DNA from: an uncultured Halieaceae bacterium
GTDB taxonomy: Bacteria > Pseudomonadota > Gammaproteobacteria > Pseudomonadales > Halieaceae
Assembly: GCA_938074045.1 (NCBI GenBank)
Contig: CALJGI010000008.1
Location: 19,401-83,400 of the forward strand
DNA length: 64,000 bases
Reading direction: 5' to 3'
Part shown: piece after piece, positions 17,023 through 26,154 of the stretch
Position numbering within the stretch: the first letter of the stretch is position 1
Layout of the letters: each line of letters begins with the position of its first letter
Notes under the pieces: model-generated
The model's input: only the letters and a program-made list of their open reading frames with translations
Database searches by the model: none
What the model was told of the DNA's origin: nothing
Translations under genes and position numbers: made by a program

Positions 17023-18363
17023 TCAGTCGATATCATTACGGAGTTTCAGGCGATCCATGCCGGTATAGCTGGAGTAGGGGCTGGTCACGACCTCTTCGCC
17101 CAACTCGAGTCCTTCGAGAACTTCAATGTAGCGGGAGTTGCGGCGACCAAGACGAATATTTCTGCGAACTGCCTGTGAGCCGTCCGCGGTAACGATGAAT
17201 ATCCAGTTGCCGCCAGTATCCTGAAAAAACGCGCCATTGGGTATCAGTGTCGCTTCGGTAGCGTCTCCGAGAGTCAACTTGGCCTGAATGGTTTGCCCGC
17301 GACGAATCTCTGTTGGCTCTCTGCCGACAAAGAGTAAATCCACTTCGAACTGCCCGCTGTTTACCTGGGGGTAGATTTTGCTCACCACCATTTCATAGGT
17401 GTCACCGCTCTTGTCGAAACTGGCTTTCTGTCCCAGATCAACCCGGCCCAGATAAAACTCGTCGATGCCCGCCCTGAGTTTAAAGTTGTCGGGATCATCT
17501 ATCTGACCCATTCTGCTACCACGTCCAATACTCTGGCCCACCTCAATGTCAAAGCCGGATAGTTTTCCAGCGACGGGGGCCTTGACGTTAAGCGCGTCCA
17601 AATTGCGGCGGGCGAAAGCGACGTTGCGTTCCAATTGCGCGCTGGTCACTCGAAGAAACTCCAGCTGAGTTTCCTGCAACCTCGCATCGGTTGCCTGACT
17701 TTCCAGCGTTACCTCGCGTCTATTGCGGAAGTATTCAAGCTCATCCCGATCGTCATCCAGCTGGCTTTTAACGGCCACACCCTTGGCCACCAGACCCTCC
17801 TGGCGTTCGATTTGGCGCCCCAGTCTTTTAATCTGATAATTGAGTTCGACGAGGTTGCGTTTGTGCTGCAGTCTGTTCTGTTCCAATTGCAGTTCGATGG
17901 TCCGCATATTGTTCAACTGTTCTGTGGCCATCGCTTCGTTGCGGGTTACATCCAATTGCAATGAAGTGTTGCTGAGAATAGCCAGAGTCTGCCCGGCCTC
18001 AACTATTGCCCCGTCCTCCACCAGACGCTCTTCTACCCGACCACCTTCGATGGAATCCAGAAACACGGTTTTACGCGGCGTGACCCGCCCGCGAACCGGA
18101 ATAAAATCTTCAAAGATGCCACTGGTGACAGGGGAGATGATGATGCGATTGCCATCGACCACCAGGGACCGACCGCCTGAGCCGCTCTGGCTAAACCAGA
18201 GCAGTGCTGTGATGACCGTGATTATCGCCGCCATCATCAGCATCCGCGTCGGGTATGTTTTCTTTTCGACTTTTCGATCCATACCCTCACCAGAAATACT
18301 CTTGTTATTACCCAGTGAAATACTGCTTAAAGTTGGTTTGGGTTGTTTGTCCACGATATTCAT
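17023..18363 (-). CDS. HlyD/RND-type periplasmic adaptor of ABC exporter
   Basis: The 446-residue protein has one N-terminal membrane helix (about 41-58), then a biotinyl-lipoyl-like half motif (VEDGAIVEAGQTLAILS), a long coiled coil (about 150-260), the second half motif (VKAPVAGKLSGFDIEVGQ) and a beta-barrel domain. It would bridge the ABC permeases to an outer-membrane channel or collect substrate in the periplasm. A sigma-54 promoter 28 bases upstream makes it the first gene of the export operon. An internal ATG at 18282, behind GTGAGGG, is an alternative start; the ATG at 18363 has a weak ribosome-binding site and would leave a 5' leader of only about 17 bases. Confidence 0.85.
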   Translation of the reverse strand: MNIVDKQPKPTLSSISLGNNKSISGEGMDRKVEKKTYPTRMLMMAAIITVITALLWFSQSGSGGRSLVVDGNRIIISPVTSGIFEDFIPVRGRVTPRKTVFLDSIEGGRVEERLVEDGAIVEAGQTLAILSNTSLQLDVTRNEAMATEQLNNMRTIELQLEQNRLQHKRNLVELNYQIKRLGRQIERQEGLVAKGVAVKSQLDDDRDELEYFRNRREVTLESQATDARLQETQLEFLRVTSAQLERNVAFARRNLDALNVKAPVAGKLSGFDIEVGQSIGRGSRMGQIDDPDNFKLRAGIDEFYLGRVDLGQKASFDKSGDTYEMVVSKIYPQVNSGQFEVDLLFVGREPTEIRRGQTIQAKLTLGDATEATLIPNGAFFQDTGGNWIFIVTADGSQAVRRNIRLGRRNSRYIEVLEGLELGEEVVTSPYSSYTGMDRLKLRNDID

Positions 18364-18390
18364 TCAATTGCCAATGTATGTAGTTAGTAC

Positions 18391-18406
18391 AGCAATAGAT
18401 GTGCCA
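18391..18406 (-). promoter_or_regulatory. Sigma-54 (-24/-12) promoter for the ABC export operon
   Basis: On the minus strand the sequence TGGCACATCTATTGCT matches the sigma-54 consensus. It has TGGCAC at -24 and TTGCT at -12, with the invariant GG and GC exactly ten bases apart. The start point would be near 18380, just before the adaptor gene. The divergent gene codes for an NtrC-family activator, which fits. Confidence 0.8.
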
Positions 18407-18457
18407 ATTTATTAAATATATGATTTTTATGATAAAAATATTTTCAATGTTCAAAAT

Positions 18458-18497
18458 CGGACACTTTGACTGTACGAATACGGACATTTGCTGTACG
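18458..18497. promoter_or_regulatory. Paired repeats, probable activator-binding (enhancer) sites
   Basis: Two imperfect direct repeats, CGGACACTTTGACTGTACG (18458-18476) and CGGACATTTGCTGTACG (18481-18497), lie about 80-115 bases upstream of the inferred sigma-54 start. Read as half-sites they alternate CGGACA and TGTACG; the central pair TGTACG-AATA-CGGACA is a near-perfect inverted repeat. Position and symmetry suit dimers of the NtrC-type regulator encoded next door, possibly with autoregulation of that gene. Confidence 0.6.
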
Positions 18498-18557
18498 TTA
18501 ATGAACACTTGTGAGTTGGCATAGGGCCTACTCGCGTAGCCAGTGAGAGAGAATCCA

Positions 18558-19958
18558 ATGACGCCGGACAAAGCCAGCGTACTGATTGTTGATGACGATG
18601 AGGATATTCTGATCGCCGGTCGCCTGCTGCTGAAAAGGCACTTCGCCGAGGTCATTACCTGTAATCATCCGACCAAAATTGATGATCTTTTGGCCAGGCA
18701 CAACTTCGACGCCATTCTACTGGACATGAATTTCAGTCCCGGAGATTCATCTGGCGGGCAGGGCTTCCTCTGGTTAAGGCGTATTCTGGAACTGGATCCC
18801 GAGGCTGTGGTGGTGATGATAACCGCACACGGAGGTGTGGATGTTGCCGTGGAGGCCATGAAGCGGGGGGCGACCGATTTTATCGCCAAACCCTGGCATA
18901 ACGAGAAGGTAGTAGCGACGCTTTCGGCCAGCGTGAAATTACGCCGCAGCCGCAACGAGGCCGCTCATCTTAAACGGGCCAAGCGTGAGCTGGCGGACAT
19001 GGTTGCTTCACCCAAGCAGCCAATGTTGGGTAACTCGCCGCCCATGATGCATGTCCATTCACTTATTGAGCGAGCGGGCCCTACCGACGCGAATGTGTTG
19101 GTGCTGGGTGAGAACGGAACTGGTAAGGAACTGGTAGCTCGGGCTATACATCTGCAGTCAAGTCGACGACATGAGGTGTTCATGTCCGTGGACCTTGGGG
19201 CGTTGACAGAATCGCTGTTTGAATCAGAATTGTTTGGACATGTAAAAGGTGCTTTCACCGATGCCCGGGAAGACCGCATTGGTCGCTTGCAGGCGGCACA
19301 GGGCGGAACCCTTTTTCTGGACGAAATTGGCAACGTGCCACTTCACCTGCAGGCTCGGTTGTTGACCGTTCTGGAACAACGTCAGTTCCAGCCGGTGGGA
19401 GCCAACCGACTGGTTGATCTTGATGTTCGAGTGATAGCTGCAACCAATCTGTCTCGCGAGGAACTCGCCAACGAAGAACGCTTTCGTCAGGATTTGTTGT
19501 TTCGGCTTAATACGGTGGAGATACTTCTGCCGCCACTTAGAGACCGGCGTGAGGATATACCGCAAATTGCCAATCATTATGTGGAGTACTACTGTCAAAA
19601 ATACGGAAAGGAACATCGGGAAATGTCCCCGACGGCCATGTCTGCAATTATGGCAGACGAATGGCGTGGCAATATCCGAGCCCTCAGACACGCCGTCGAA
19701 CGGGCTGTCATTCTCAGTCATGGATCCCAATTGGAAGTGCATGATTTCCAGTTGAGCAGCAAGAACGTTCTGACGTCTGAGCCATCAGTGAAGACCGAGA
19801 CTGGTGTATCTTCTGGAGACCTTAATCTAGAGAGTATTGAGCGGGCCACAGTAGAACGCGCGTTGAAGACATGTCACTACAACATCAGTCACGCGGCCAG
19901 AGCGCTGGGGCTGACACGCGCGGCCTTGTATCGCAGGATGGAAAAATATGGGCTTTAA
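18558..19958 (+). CDS. NtrC-family sigma-54-dependent response regulator
   Basis: The 466-residue protein has the receiver, AAA+ and Fis-type HTH domains in that order. The receiver carries D12/D13 and phospho-acceptor D56 (ILLDMNF). The AAA+ domain has Walker A GENGTGKE (184-191), Walker B TLFLDE (251-256) and, in place of the canonical sigma-54 contact loop GAFTGA, GAFTDA (231-236). The HTH is at the end (NISHAARALGLTRAALYRR). It should activate the divergent ABC export operon through the sigma-54 promoter. ATG 18558 is chosen over the in-frame GTG at 18543, which would put the ribosome-binding site GAGAGA inside the gene. It overlaps the kinase gene by 11 bases. Confidence 0.92.
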   Translation: MTPDKASVLIVDDDEDILIAGRLLLKRHFAEVITCNHPTKIDDLLARHNFDAILLDMNFSPGDSSGGQGFLWLRRILELDPEAVVVMITAHGGVDVAVEAMKRGATDFIAKPWHNEKVVATLSASVKLRRSRNEAAHLKRAKRELADMVASPKQPMLGNSPPMMHVHSLIERAGPTDANVLVLGENGTGKELVARAIHLQSSRRHEVFMSVDLGALTESLFESELFGHVKGAFTDAREDRIGRLQAAQGGTLFLDEIGNVPLHLQARLLTVLEQRQFQPVGANRLVDLDVRVIAATNLSREELANEERFRQDLLFRLNTVEILLPPLRDRREDIPQIANHYVEYYCQKYGKEHREMSPTAMSAIMADEWRGNIRALRHAVERAVILSHGSQLEVHDFQLSSKNVLTSEPSVKTETGVSSGDLNLESIERATVERALKTCHYNISHAARALGLTRAALYRRMEKYGL

Positions 19959-21300
19959 CCGTTTCAGTGCACTGTTGGCGATTCGCCTGGCGGCGATCAT
20001 GCTCTCTCTGTTGGCCCTCGGATATTTCATTCTCAGTCCGGGTTATCACGCCGCCACCATGCTTTTTCTGGCATTGGTTTCCCTACTGACATTTGACGTA
20101 TTCCGCTTTGTCTCGCGCACCAACAAGGAGGTGAGCCGTTTTCTGGACGCTGCTCGCTACGCTGATTTTGGACAGCGCTTCAATCTGGGCTCATTGGGTG
20201 CGGGATTTGAAGAACTCGGTGATACTTTTACTGCTATTCTCGAACGATTTCGTCTACAAAGAACCGATCAAGAGGCGGAGCTGCGGCATCTGAAAGCATT
20301 ACTGGAACATGTGCCGGTGCCACTTATGTCAATTCATGCTGATCAGCGTGTAACACTCTGGAATCACGCAGCGCGACGCTTGTTTGCCACCGGGCACGTT
20401 AAGCATCTTCGCGATTTGGACGATTATGGGGAAAGCTTTGCGCTTTCCCTTGAGAATATGCAACCCGGAGAGCGGCTGATGGCCGGGTTTGTGGTCGATG
20501 GTTTGGAGCGAAGAGTAACCGTCGCTGCGAGTCAGCTGGTGATAGAGGGCCAACCGGAACGCCTGATCAGCTTGCAGGATATCCAGAGTGAATTGGATGG
20601 CACTCAACTGGAGGCCTGGCAGGATCTGGTGCGGGTATTAACCCACGAAATCATGAATTCGATTACCCCCGTAGCATCCCTTGCCAAGACCACGGTGGAT
20701 CTGGTGGAGGATGCTGCGGCAAAGGTGACGGATCACCCCGATGTCGTCAGCGATTTGGGGGATGTGCGTAGCGCGGTGGATACCGTCGCCAGACGCTCCG
20801 ACAGCTTGATGAATTTTGTTTCCAGCTATCGTCGGCTGACCCGTTTGCCGGCGCCTCAAAAAGAGCGCATTCTGCTCGCCGACATGTTCTCTTCGACAAC
20901 GCAGTTGTTTGCCAGCGCGGTGACCTACAGCGATATCGATGTTTGCGTAGCGATCGAGCCAGAACAGCTTGACCTAAATGCTGACCGGGGTATGTTGGAG
21001 CAAATCTTGATTAACCTGCTGACCAACGCGCAGCAGGCCCTGGAAAATAATGCCGCAGGGTTGATTACCCTGAGCGCAAGACTTAACAGGCGAGGGCATG
21101 TCCAGATACAGATAGAGGACAATGGTCCAGGCATCGACCCGGAGTTACTACACCGTATTTTTGTGCCCTTTTTCACGACCCGTAGAGAGGGCAGTGGCGT
21201 GGGCCTGGCGCTGGCACGGCAAATAATGATTGTTCACGGAGGTGCTATTACCGCCAGTCAGGCGGACAGCGGTGGTGCGCGGTTTACACTGACTTTCTGA
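19948..21300 (+). CDS. Sensor histidine kinase, NtrY-like partner of the regulator
   Basis: The 450-residue kinase has two N-terminal membrane helices (about 8-29 and 35-52) with almost no periplasmic loop, a cytoplasmic linker, a PAS-like region (about 115-215), the phospho-acceptor H233 in VRVLTHEIMNSITP, an N-box (NLLTNAQQAL) and ATP-binding G-boxes (DNGPGID, GSGVGLAL). The lack of a periplasmic sensor domain suggests it senses the membrane or a cytoplasmic signal. It is translationally coupled to the regulator gene, so the pair is one two-component system controlling the exporter. The end lies 14 bases from the converging Rieske gene. Confidence 0.9.
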   Translation: MGFNRFSALLAIRLAAIMLSLLALGYFILSPGYHAATMLFLALVSLLTFDVFRFVSRTNKEVSRFLDAARYADFGQRFNLGSLGAGFEELGDTFTAILERFRLQRTDQEAELRHLKALLEHVPVPLMSIHADQRVTLWNHAARRLFATGHVKHLRDLDDYGESFALSLENMQPGERLMAGFVVDGLERRVTVAASQLVIEGQPERLISLQDIQSELDGTQLEAWQDLVRVLTHEIMNSITPVASLAKTTVDLVEDAAAKVTDHPDVVSDLGDVRSAVDTVARRSDSLMNFVSSYRRLTRLPAPQKERILLADMFSSTTQLFASAVTYSDIDVCVAIEPEQLDLNADRGMLEQILINLLTNAQQALENNAAGLITLSARLNRRGHVQIQIEDNGPGIDPELLHRIFVPFFTTRREGSGVGLALARQIMIVHGGAITASQADSGGARFTLTF

Positions 21301-21314
21301 TGGCAGGTAACAGA

Positions 21315-22424
21315 TCAGCGAATCCACCTGGTCCACTGCTCGAACCAGAATTTTACCACGGGCTCATTGCTGCCAATCGCCATATCGGGCAGACCGGCAT
21401 CGAAACCCCTTTGACAGGATTCCGCGATGGGAAGATCTTCCTCCGTGAAGACCTGGTAGCCAAACTCAAACATTTCCCGGGAAGCCTCAGGGGCGTCCTG
21501 GTTGCGGTACAGTCCGGTGAAGTGGACGGTTGACATGTTTGGCGCAGCCCCAGGGTCGACTCTGATCATTTGAGCATCTTCTGGGTTGGTTATAAGGACT
21601 GTGTTCCCAGGGAAAAGAGTGTGATTGACAGCGCCGGGAAATCGTTCTGGCCAGGTGGACTTCGGTGCCTGAGCCCATTTTTCGATGCCCTTGAGCGGAA
21701 ATGCCCAGCGACTGTGCTGACCGAAATAGTCAACAACAAAGGTATCCATCAGAACCTCTGCCACGCTGCGCCGGTGTAGTGTGGCGAAGTGGTAGGCTTC
21801 GTGGCTGAGTGTTGCGATGAGTTTCCAGTTTGCCTTTACCGTCAGCGTCCGGGTTTCCAGTGGGAACATGCCATTCAGATTGAAACTGGTCAGTTCATCC
21901 TCTATGTTTTCCAGTGCCGAGTCTGTCGCAGCCGTCATTGCCTGATGCTGTAGACCGAGGATAATGAGCCCGGCCTTTTCAGTGACTGGCAGTGCAAGCA
22001 GGCTCGCATCTTGATTCAGATCGAAGGCGCTATCGTCCCTTCGCCCGACAAGTTCTCCATCCGTGTCGTAGCACCAGCCATGAAAAGGACAGACAAATGT
22101 TGAGGCTTTTCCACAGGCCTCAGCTACACGGGCGCCGCGATGACGACAGGCATTCAGAAATGCCTTCAGTTGGCCATTGTTGTTTCGACAGAACAGAATC
22201 GGGCGTTGTAAAACGTCGCGGGTCAGATAACTTCCCGAGGCAATTTCCACACTAAAGCCGACGATTTGAGGGACGTTCAGCAGGTATTCCATATCCTGTT
22301 GCAGCACATCCGGGTCAGACACATGGCTGGCATCGATACGCAGGGAAGCTGGTGCCGCTGGCTGATTGCTCGTCAGCTTGTCGAGTAACCTCTGGATCAG
22401 ATTATGGGTGGTAGCTGGGCGCAT
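21315..22424 (-). CDS. Rieske non-heme iron oxygenase, alpha subunit type
   Basis: The 369-residue protein carries a Rieske [2Fe-2S] site with C93 and H95 (ACRHRGA) and C112 and H115 (CPFHGW). A mononuclear iron site follows with E209, H212 and H217 (HEAYHFATLH). Members hydroxylate aromatic rings, demethylate, or oxidise sterol-like and quaternary-amine substrates, fed by a separate reductase; none is adjacent. The neighbouring SDR, esterase and acyl-CoA ligase genes on the same strand point to catabolism of an esterified hydrophobic compound. It starts 6 bases after the SDR gene ends. The substrate cannot be read from sequence. Confidence 0.87.
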   Translation of the reverse strand: MRPATTHNLIQRLLDKLTSNQPAAPASLRIDASHVSDPDVLQQDMEYLLNVPQIVGFSVEIASGSYLTRDVLQRPILFCRNNNGQLKAFLNACRHRGARVAEACGKASTFVCPFHGWCYDTDGELVGRRDDSAFDLNQDASLLALPVTEKAGLIILGLQHQAMTAATDSALENIEDELTSFNLNGMFPLETRTLTVKANWKLIATLSHEAYHFATLHRRSVAEVLMDTFVVDYFGQHSRWAFPLKGIEKWAQAPKSTWPERFPGAVNHTLFPGNTVLITNPEDAQMIRVDPGAAPNMSTVHFTGLYRNQDAPEASREMFEFGYQVFTEEDLPIAESCQRGFDAGLPDMAIGSNEPVVKFWFEQWTRWIR

Positions 22425-22430
22425 GCTCGT

Positions 22431-23321
22431 CTACAGATAATCAGCGACTCTCTCAAGTGAGTCTTCCCACAATCGCTGCGCAAGTTTGCTGTCTCGACCG
22501 GCGGCCGTACTGCGGCTTACCTTGCAGTCGGCAAAGTATTCACCGGTGACACCCTTGACGCTGGGGCTTACGGCCAATAGACATTGTGTGGCGGCGCCCT
22601 GTTCGACACTTTTCTCTATGAATGGAGCAAACAGATTAATAACCTTCGAAAACAACCCGCCTATATCCCTGCCCAGATTGGTTTTGATTACACCGGGATG
22701 TACGGCATTTACATCGATACCGCTGTCTCGCAATGCGTCCGCGAGATACCTTGCTGTCAGCAGGTTAGCGAGTTTGGATTGCCCGTAAAAACGCCAGGGA
22801 TTGTAGGCCTGCGCAGCATCGAGGTTATCGAAATTAATCCCACCTTTTACGGTCATCGTATGCGCAGCACTGGAGAGAATAACCAGTCTTCCCCTGTCAG
22901 CTGCACGCAACTGGTCGAGTAGATGATGCACCAGGATAAAATGGCCCAGGTGGTTGGTAGCATACTGCGACTCAAAACCCTCAAAGATAGACAGTTTTTT
23001 GGGTGCCATAATACCGGCGTTGGTAATCAAGGCATCGATGGGAATATTCAGTGCCTTTATCTCCTCGGCGCAGGCTTTCACAGACGCAAAATCGCCCAGT
23101 TCACAGGCAAAACCAGTTGCCTGGCCGGGCGCTGCCTCGCAGGCTGCTTCAGCCTTTTCAATAGAGCGCGCTAAGCCCAATACGTGAGCCCCACGCAGGC
23201 ACAGCACTCGCATGCTCTCTTCTCCAAGGCCCGAGTTAACCCCGGTGATGACGATTGTCTTGCCGCTGAGATCCAACCCCTCAGTGACATCCATTGCGGT
23301 GGATCGCTTATCAAAACCCAT
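22431..23321 (-). CDS. Short-chain dehydrogenase/reductase
   Basis: The 296-residue classical SDR has the cofactor loop TGVNSGLG (26-33), NAG (101-103), catalytic Ser150/151 and Y179xxxK183. It is similar along its length to the exported SDR at 4.9-5.9 kb (shared MRVL.LRGAHV and NHLGHF segments) but lacks the signal. The family includes retinol-dehydrogenase- and protochlorophyllide-reductase-like enzymes using NADP(H). ATG 23321 with AGGGAG seven bases upstream is preferred to an upstream in-frame TTG at 23345. It lies between the Rieske oxygenase and esterase genes, so it probably oxidises or reduces an intermediate of the same route. Confidence 0.87.
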   Translation of the reverse strand: MGFDKRSTAMDVTEGLDLSGKTIVITGVNSGLGEESMRVLCLRGAHVLGLARSIEKAEAACEAAPGQATGFACELGDFASVKACAEEIKALNIPIDALITNAGIMAPKKLSIFEGFESQYATNHLGHFILVHHLLDQLRAADRGRLVILSSAAHTMTVKGGINFDNLDAAQAYNPWRFYGQSKLANLLTARYLADALRDSGIDVNAVHPGVIKTNLGRDIGGLFSKVINLFAPFIEKSVEQGAATQCLLAVSPSVKGVTGEYFADCKVSRSTAAGRDSKLAQRLWEDSLERVADYL

Positions 23322-23341
23322 GAGAGTCTCCCTTGTATCCC

Positions 23342-24412
23342 TCAATTAATGTGCCGCAACATAAAGGAGATGAAATCCTCACCGGAGGGATCCTCGCTGC
23401 CAAAAACGGGATCGGTGATGTAGACCACGCTGTGTAGACCTACGGCATCTGCCTGTTCGGCCAGCGCTCGGGCATGCAAGCCGTGGTGAAAGAGCAAATC
23501 GACCAGGTTTTGTGGACTGGGTGTTATATTGCTCACAAAAATCGGCGCATCTCCTGAGTCCATCAATGCCAGCATATCGATATTTGCCCGATACTCGGCA
23601 ATTTCTGGCGTATCCAGCTCGGAGAGATCAGTCATCGCCAGAAAGGATAGCAGTAGATCGGTTTGCCCTACAGCTTGCGATACTGTGACGATATCTGTCC
23701 CACCGAGAATGCCAGCGAAGGGCGCAAGGACATCCGCCAGCACCTCTTCCCAGCGGACGATGTCATAAGTAGCCTGGGTAGCGAGCGCTGCCACCGCATT
23801 TATCCGTGTAGACTGTCGCAACACCGGATCATCACTATCCGGATCGGCCAGATCATCATGGGTGCCTAACCACAGGCCAGTACCGGCGCCGGCTGAGTGT
23901 CCGTAAACGGCCACGTTGGCAGAATCAATATTAAAGCTGGCGGCATAGTAGCGCATGAATTGCAGCGCACGCGCGTTGTCGCTCAGCGATCTAATAACAC
24001 CGGTCTCATCAATTGCTTCGGTGTCCAGCAGGTAATAGTTGAGGGTTGCATAAGCCACGCCACTGGAGAGCAGCGACCTGATGTCATCGCTAAAGTTTTC
24101 GTGTGCTACTGATTTGTCGCCGGCGGTGAATGCCCCGCCGTGGATGTAGATCACCAGCGGCGTGGGCTGGTCGGCGTCGGGCATATAGATGTCCAGAACA
24201 TTGCGCTCTCCTTCACCGTAGGCCACATTTTCTGCAAATTGGGCAGAAATACCGGTTAGGTCTACAGGTGCATCCGAAAAGGTCAGCTCGATAGTGGGCG
24301 GTGCGGGTGGCACTTCCTCAACCGGCGGCGGTGGGCTGCTACTATTGTCACTACAAGCAGATACAAGAACGCTGAGAAGCAGCGCTTTGATGATTGGTGT
24401 CATGAGATGCAT
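23342..24412 (-). CDS. Lipoprotein alpha/beta hydrolase (carboxylesterase-like)
   Basis: The 356-residue protein begins with a lipoprotein signal whose lipobox ends LVSAC at Cys20, then a proline-rich linker (PPPPVEEVPPAPP). The hydrolase domain has the oxyanion motif HGGAF (91-95) and the nucleophile S173 in GHSAG, as in hormone-sensitive-lipase and BD-FAE-type esterases. It probably removes an ester group from an imported substrate at the membrane surface before the cytosolic enzymes of the same operon act. An in-frame ATG at 24403 is an alternative start. The gene ends 20 bases before the SDR start. Confidence 0.85.
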   Translation of the reverse strand: MHLMTPIIKALLLSVLVSACSDNSSSPPPPVEEVPPAPPTIELTFSDAPVDLTGISAQFAENVAYGEGERNVLDIYMPDADQPTPLVIYIHGGAFTAGDKSVAHENFSDDIRSLLSSGVAYATLNYYLLDTEAIDETGVIRSLSDNARALQFMRYYAASFNIDSANVAVYGHSAGAGTGLWLGTHDDLADPDSDDPVLRQSTRINAVAALATQATYDIVRWEEVLADVLAPFAGILGGTDIVTVSQAVGQTDLLLSFLAMTDLSELDTPEIAEYRANIDMLALMDSGDAPIFVSNITPSPQNLVDLLFHHGLHARALAEQADAVGLHSVVYITDPVFGSEDPSGEDFISFMLRHIN

Positions 24413-24478
24413 CAGTTAGAGAGCCGAGTCTGTTAGTGGGTGGGCAGTCTAACAGATTATGTTTTCGGTGGTAACATG

Positions 24479-26062
24479 TCAGCCGACGCGGCGCTCTATT
24501 CCGGCCCAATAGGGCTCTCTGAGGTCTTTCTTTAATACCTTGCCTGAAGGGTTGCGTGGAATTTCAGCAAGAAACTCCACCGCCCGGGGTATTTTGTAAC
24601 CCGCCAGACGCTGTCTGGAAAATTCTATAAGTTCTTCCAGCTCTATGGTTTCGCTATCCCGTGTCACGATGAAGGCCAGGATAGTTTCCCCCCAGCGTTC
24701 GTCGGGGATACCGATAACAGCGGCATCCGCCACATTGGGGTGATCGAACAGAGCACTCTCAACTTCCGCCGGGTAGACATTTTCTCCACCCGTCACAATC
24801 ATGTCCTTGATTCTGTCCTGTATAAAAACATAGCCGTCATCGTCCATGTAAGCAGCGTCACCGGTGTACAACCATCCGCCCTGCAGTGTGCGGTTTGTTG
24901 CTTCGGGAAGATTCCAGTACTGCTTCATAATCTGCGGTCCGCGCACGGCGATCTCACCCACGACGCCAGCCGATACTTCCTGTAACGACTCGTCCACAAT
25001 TTTGATCCGTGTTCCCAGTGCGGCTCGACCACAGGAGCTGAGTAACTGTGGCGTACCTTCCAGTGCTCGTTGGTGGTCTTCAGCCGACAGTACAGTGGCG
25101 CAAGCTGTGGTTTCAGTCATGCCAAACACCTGGAGGAACTTGCATTGGAATGCTCGCATGGCAGTGCGCAGGGTCTCTTCAGCGATGGGACTGGCGCCGT
25201 AGGCCATGGTTTTCAGTTCAGGAAAGGAACGGTCAAAGATATCCGGTACGTGAACCAGGCAGGCCTGTATCATCGCCGGTACCAGTGTGCAATTGGTAAT
25301 GGCATGTTCCAGCAATCCGTCTATGGTGGCGACAGGATCAAAATCCCGGTGAATAAAAATACAGCCGCCCGCGCTGATCATGACCTTATGGCTGATGCCT
25401 GCAGCGGCGTGATACATGGGGAGGACGAGCAGGAAACGGCAGTCCCGGTTAATTTGCCATTCTGCACTGATCATCCGCGTATTGGCGTCGATCGCGCCCT
25501 GGCTGAGTACCGCACCCTTTGGCAATCCCGTGGTGCCCGAGGTGTACATCTGGTACAGGTCGTCGTCCAGTGAGCCCGCCAGACCCGGGTTGTCTTCAGT
25601 CATCGATTCCAGCCATGCTTCTATATCCAGCCAGTTGGCATCATTCTGGTCTGCGGTACCTGGGGTATTTCCCAAGGACGTACTGATGTAAGTGTCTACA
25701 TATTCCAGTTCGTCACGTATGCGGTCTAAACCGGCGCGGTATTCCTCATCGCATACTAATACTCGGGCCTCGCAGTCATTGATGATGTAGCGCCACTCCG
25801 CCGGTGCGAGTCGATAATTCAAAGGTACCGGTACCACACCAACTTTTGAGGCGGCGTAAAAAATCAGCATCAGGTCAATACAGTTTTTGGAGAGCCATGC
25901 AATACGGTCTCCGCGTTTCAGACCTGCCTCTACCAGGGCGTGTGCAATCTGGTTACAGCGGCGGTTAGCTTCTTCATATGAAAACGAGGTGGTATCCATC
26001 TGCACGCATAGATCGGAACCTTTCTCCCGGGCAAAATACTCCATGTACTCGTGCAATAGCAT
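24479..26062 (-). CDS. Acyl-CoA synthetase (AMP-forming)
   Basis: The 527-residue protein is an ANL-superfamily ligase. It has the P-loop YTSGTTGLPKGA near residue 170, the FGMTETT segment, YTGDAAYMDDDGY with the adenylate-binding Asp, and the catalytic Lys in NPSGKVLKKDLR near the C-terminus. It activates a carboxylic acid with ATP and links it to CoA, in the class often annotated as fatty-acid or cyclohexane-carboxylate-CoA ligase. It is on the strand of the esterase-SDR-Rieske genes and 66 bases upstream of them. It may feed the acyl-CoA dehydrogenase operon at 39-46 kb, which has no ligase of its own; that link is inference. Confidence 0.9.
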   Translation of the reverse strand: MLLHEYMEYFAREKGSDLCVQMDTTSFSYEEANRRCNQIAHALVEAGLKRGDRIAWLSKNCIDLMLIFYAASKVGVVPVPLNYRLAPAEWRYIINDCEARVLVCDEEYRAGLDRIRDELEYVDTYISTSLGNTPGTADQNDANWLDIEAWLESMTEDNPGLAGSLDDDLYQMYTSGTTGLPKGAVLSQGAIDANTRMISAEWQINRDCRFLLVLPMYHAAAGISHKVMISAGGCIFIHRDFDPVATIDGLLEHAITNCTLVPAMIQACLVHVPDIFDRSFPELKTMAYGASPIAEETLRTAMRAFQCKFLQVFGMTETTACATVLSAEDHQRALEGTPQLLSSCGRAALGTRIKIVDESLQEVSAGVVGEIAVRGPQIMKQYWNLPEATNRTLQGGWLYTGDAAYMDDDGYVFIQDRIKDMIVTGGENVYPAEVESALFDHPNVADAAVIGIPDERWGETILAFIVTRDSETIELEELIEFSRQRLAGYKIPRAVEFLAEIPRNPSGKVLKKDLREPYWAGIERRVG

Positions 26063-26154
26063 GGCCAGTCCACCCTTTATTTTTTCTTAGTGTAGATCAA
26101 TAGCCGCCGTCATACCATGCGTGAAGCTGGCGTGTTGCTAGTGTCGTATCGGGA

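Noticed and set aside
18511..18531. Second sigma-54 promoter facing the regulator gene
   Set aside because: TTGGCA is present, but no GC occurs at the required ten-base spacing.
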